Shown: positions 63,053 to 64,000 of the stretch, piece by piece
How positions within the stretch are numbered: position 1 is the first letter of the stretch
Layout of the letters: the number at the start of each line of letters is the position of its first letter
From: Erinaceus europaeus
Lineage: Eukaryota > Chordata > Mammalia > Eulipotyphla > Erinaceidae
Assembly (NCBI RefSeq): GCF_950295315.1
Contig: NC_080164.1
Location: 13,857,659 to 13,921,658 of the forward strand
Direction of reading: 5' to 3'
Length of the DNA stretch: 64,000 bases
Notes under the pieces: model-generated
Database searches by the model: none
The model's input: the letters and a program-made list of their open reading frames with translations, nothing else
Told to the model about the DNA's origin: nothing
Translations under genes and position numbers: made by a program

Positions 63053-63726
63053 TTGACAGAGAGACCACTGAGGAAAGAAGGAAGAAGAGAGGAATGGAGG
63101 GAGAGGGAGGGAGGAAGAAAGAAAAAAGGAAGGACCCTCTTGATTATAGTCTTTTCCCCCAGTGCCTAAGAATTTTTCCAGCCAGTTTCAGTTGATGGTG
63201 GACCAGGTCCATGTCCCAACTCACTCATTCTCTCTCCCTCTCCCTCTCTCCCTTGCCCTCTCTCCCCCTCTCCCTGGGTAGAGGCAAAGTTCTGGTTTAG
63301 AAGCAGTGACACTGTGTCTCTGGTAGGGTTCAGCCAGGCCCATGTGAGGCCAGTGGAGAGATTTCCTGTTTCCTAGGCCAGTGGAATTAAAACCCGCCTG
63401 CTCTGTAGAAAAAAAAAAAATGGAGAGAAACTGAATCTCTTTTTTCCTAAGTCGTTATCTCACTGGAACACAGAGATGTGAGCAAGATCATTTGACTTCT
63501 TTTTCCATGGCTTGGTCAAAAAAACCCTCCCTCAACACAATGTGGCTTCAGTACAAAGGGACAAAAAAAAAAAAAAAAAAAAGACAGGATTGATTGGATT
63601 TAAATAATGCAATTGCCATTAATATCTTCCATAAAGGATGATTGATTTTGACTTGGATTTATGGGAAGTTAAGGCTTGCAAAAGTAAACAGAGTGGTAGC
63701 AGTTCAATATTAATGCTGGTATATGT
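63053..63726. other. unique sequence
   Basis: Contains GA-rich (63060-63135) and CT-rich (63224-63275) tracts and an A run at 63562-63582. The AT-rich block 63590-63680 (AATGCAATTGCCATTAATAT) looks constrained. No gene recognised. Confidence 0.45.
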
Positions 63727-63741
63727 ACACACAGACACACA

Positions 63742-63788
<47 letters not shown>
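63727..63788. repeat. (CA)n microsatellite
   Basis: About 30 CA units with early ACAGA interruptions. Confidence 0.97.
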
Positions 63789-63791
<3 letters not shown>

Positions 63792-64000
63792 GGTAGAGAG
63801 CTCCCAGCTCAAACCCCTCAGACCAGTGAGTGGGTGAGTGGGGAGAGCACCTGGTCCAATTGCCTGTTCAGGAAGCCAAACTAAAGCCCACCCTCCCTTC
63901 ATGTTAGATGCTAGCGGGAAAGTGACTGCCTATTTCTGCCAAGTGACTGTGGGGTTCTCCAGCCCCCAGGGAAATGATACCCCCTGTTCCAGGGCCCAGA
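63789..64000. other. unique sequence to the window edge
   Basis: Nothing recognised. Confidence 0.5.

Overview
This window is ordinary mammalian nuclear DNA, intergenic or intronic, and it is saturated with retrotransposons. I find no protein-coding gene, rRNA or tRNA gene, CRISPR array or bacterial feature that I can support. The dominant repeats point to a hedgehog (Erinaceidae, most likely Erinaceus europaeus). They are tRNA-like SINEs whose body contains CCCACCTGCAG, GCTTCACA..GTGAAGCAGG and CTGCAGGTGTCT; I recognise these as the hedgehog ERI-type SINEs. Species assignment is from memory and was not checked by a search.

Family labels used in the entries. S1: ERI SINE with head GGGCCAGGTGGTGGCGCACC, B box GGTTCAAGCC, pyrimidine-rich body and CCAATAAATAAA tail. 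S2: ERI SINE with head GGGAGTCGGGCGGTAG, B box GGTTCGAGCC and a CAACAACGACGACATC-type tail. The suffix ext marks copies with a 3' extension ATGGCCTCCAGGAGCAGTGG..GAGCCCCAG..AACCCTGGAGGC. S3: short SINE with GACAGCATAATGGTTATGCA, CCCAGGTTCAATCCCC and CACCACCATAAGCCAGAGCT. S4: SINE with CAAGCATGAGGTCCTGAGTT and GGCAGCACATGTACCAGAGT. S5: SINE with GTAGAGCACATGCC, GGGTTCAAGCCC and a body calling for CACCATG / GGGGAGCTCCATG. L1A, L1B and L1C are three 3'-end variants of what looks like a lineage-specific L1 3' UTR. They share the block GGGAGTATGGACC..GGCTTCTGTAATTGCTTC (seen as such on the antisense strand), are variably 5'-truncated, and always have the A-rich end on the same side. Older layers are MIR, L2, ancient L1M, an MLT1 LTR and a hAT fragment.

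Layout. 1-9.8 kb: mixed SINEs, ancient L1 pieces and one L1A. 9.8-13.7 kb: two solo LTRs, one inside a SINE, then an L1B. 16.9-19.1 kb: a 2.1-kb minisatellite that grew inside an S5 SINE. 19.2-25.4 kb: SINE and L1 nests, plus a third LTR inserted exactly at a SINE junction. 25.5-32.6 kb: MLT1, hAT remnant and multiple nested L1 3' ends. 32.6-39.5 kb: nested SINEs and L1A. 39.5-41.5 kb and 43.1-44.3 kb: long unique stretches. 44.8-54.4 kb: dense SINE clusters, including a three-SINE stack at 48.8-49.6 kb and one weak candidate exon at 52,692-52,802. 54.4-64 kb: more unique and GC-richer, with conserved-looking AT-rich stretches, a 1-kb TG-rich array and a few SINEs.

No gene network can be described because no gene is supported. 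The useful biology is the insertion chronology, which can be read directly from target-site duplications: LTR into SINE, SINE into L1 into SINE, SINE into SINE. Also notable are a mosaic LTR and tandem arrays that produce long but meaningless open frames.
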